A stretch of 5,357 nucleotides of DNA, from assembly GCA_022801475.1 (NCBI GenBank), contig JAAWSH010000132.1:1-5357 (forward strand), given 5' to 3'. A program made the translations under genes and the position numbers. Of this stretch, positions 4,383-5,357 are shown one piece after another; the first letter of the stretch is position 1, and every line of letters begins with the position of its first letter. The notes beneath the pieces were generated by a model. It had not been told where the DNA came from, made no database searches, and saw only the letters and a list, made by a program, of their open reading frames with translations. Origin of the DNA: Acutalibacter sp. Its GTDB lineage: Bacteria > Bacillota > Clostridia > Oscillospirales > Acutalibacteraceae.

Positions 4383-5357
4383 TTATCCCCTTAAAGCCAC
4401 GCCCTTTTCGCCCAGCTTTTCTACAATGCCGTCTACCCAGGGCTGCACCTCTTCTTTAGACAGCGTCTTTTCTCCTGAAGAGAACGCGAACCGCAGGGTC
4501 AGGCTCTTCTGGCCGTTTTGGATAAAGGAGTCGATGAGAGACACCCCGCTTAGGGCAGCGGCGCCCTGCCAGGCAGGCTCCATATCCGCATAGCACAGGC
4601 CCTGGGGCACCACAAGAGATAGGTCGATGTCTATGCCCGGGAACCGGGAGGGCCCTTGATAGGTCACATCGGCGGCGGGAATGGCCGCGAACCGGTCCAT
4701 ATCCAGCTGGGCGCAGACCACCGCCGCTTTGCGGTCCAGCTTCTGCCCCACCGAGGGCCGCAGGGCGCAAAGCCAGCCCAACACTTCTCCGTTATAATGG
4801 ATATAAGCCGTGTTTTTGGGGTGCTGCCAGTTGTAGGCAGGCTCTCCATGGGCAAAGGTCAGCTGGGCCCTTTTAATGCTTGCGCCCAGGGCTTTCAGCA
4901 TGTCCAAAAGCTCAAAGAACAGCTCCCGCTCGCCCTTTACCCGGCTGTACAGGGCAATGCCCAGCTTTTTGGCCTCTTTGCACAGGCCGCTCTCATCCAA
5001 ACCCTCACAGACCCGGCCGATTTCGAACACGCCAAACTCTGTAGAAAAAGCCTTGTTTTCCTGCACACACCCCAGCAGGGTGGGGCCCATGCTGTTCCGC
5101 AGGGTGGTCAGGTCCGGGTTCTGGGCGTTGGCCAGCTTTACATTCTCCACTGGCTCCAGGCCCAGCTCCCTGCACTGCTTCACGTTCTCCCAGATGTACG
5201 AGTGCACCTCGTGCAGCCGGCAGCTCTGTACAAGAATATCCTTTACAAAATTATCCGTTTTATTTTCTTGGCTCTTCTTTTGGGGGTAAAGGGGGCTAAG
5301 GGTAGTGGAGATATTAAAATTATCATAGCCGTAAATACGGGTGATCTCCTCAATAAT
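4383..5357 (-). CDS. pheT: Phenylalanyl-tRNA synthetase beta subunit, C-terminal fragment
   Basis: The last 324 residues of PheT; the frame is open through the right window edge, so the start (full length about 790) lies outside. PheT pairs with PheS as an alpha2-beta2 enzyme charging tRNA-Phe. Visible parts in order: the tail of the B5 domain (IIEEITRIYGYDN, residues 1-13 of the fragment), a short linker, the catalytically inactive class-II-like core with NPDLTTLRNSMGPTLL (about 80-95), FEIGRV (about 111-116), FFELLDMLKALG (about 147-158) and the HPKNTAYIHYNGEVLGW stretch (about 179-195). The C-terminal ferredoxin-like anticodon-binding domain runs from about 233 (YQGPSRFPGIDIDLSLVV) to the end. 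An internal GTG at 5205-5207 is not a start. pheS is expected upstream beyond the edge. No convincing terminator follows the TAA at 4383-4385. Confidence 0.97.
   Translation of the reverse strand: MIEEITRIYGYDNFNISTTLSPLYPQKKSQENKTDNFVKDILVQSCRLHEVHSYIWENVKQCRELGLEPVENVKLANAQNPDLTTLRNSMGPTLLGCVQENKAFSTEFGVFEIGRVCEGLDESGLCKEAKKLGIALYSRVKGERELFFELLDMLKALGASIKRAQLTFAHGEPAYNWQHPKNTAYIHYNGEVLGWLCALRPSVGQKLDRKAAVVCAQLDMDRFAAIPAADVTYQGPSRFPGIDIDLSLVVPQGLCYADMEPAWQGAAALSGVSLIDSFIQNGQKSLTLRFAFSSGEKTLSKEEVQPWVDGIVEKLGEKGVALRG

Overview
The window reads as chromosomal DNA of a low-to-mid GC Gram-positive gut-type anaerobe, most likely of the Oscillospirales/Clostridia. The pointers are an IreB-family (UPF0297) protein, which is restricted to Firmicutes, a clostridial-style short FeoA plus FeoB pair, a PFL/DUF711 protein, and strong AGGAGG-type ribosome binding sites. 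No species can be named from the sequence alone.

Layout, left to right. (1) Positions 1-363, plus strand: the C-terminal end of a PFL/DUF711 (UPF0210) protein, closed by a strong intrinsic terminator at 383-441. (2) Positions 442-993: a 550-base convergent intergenic region with no credible gene but unusually rich in inverted repeats. It includes a roughly 165-210 bp unit bounded by imperfect terminal inverted repeats (667-683 and 813-830), which looks like a small non-autonomous repeat element or a structured RNA. (3) Positions 994-3337, minus strand: a complete feoA-feoB ferrous iron uptake operon. It has an almost consensus sigma-A promoter at 3363-3391 and an 11-base overlap between the two genes. 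(4) Positions 3489-3526: a perfect 15-bp terminator stem separating the feo operon from the two-gene unit upstream of it on the same strand. (5) Positions 3528-4149, minus strand: an ireB-family regulatory phosphoprotein gene followed by a small gene of unknown function. They have their own promoter (4255-4283) and a striking 33-bp dyad (4210-4242) in the leader. (6) Positions 4383-5357, minus strand: the C-terminal 324 residues of phenylalanyl-tRNA synthetase beta subunit (pheT), cut by the window edge.

The coding content is mostly core metabolism: Fe(II) import, translation, and a cell-envelope/antibiotic-stress signalling regulator. The parts least explained by known families are non-coding: the inverted-repeat-bounded unit downstream of feoB and the large dyad in the ireB leader. 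The 104-residue gene after ireB and the histidine-rich insertion in FeoB are the most interesting protein-level points. No CRISPR array, intact transposase, rRNA or tRNA gene was seen.
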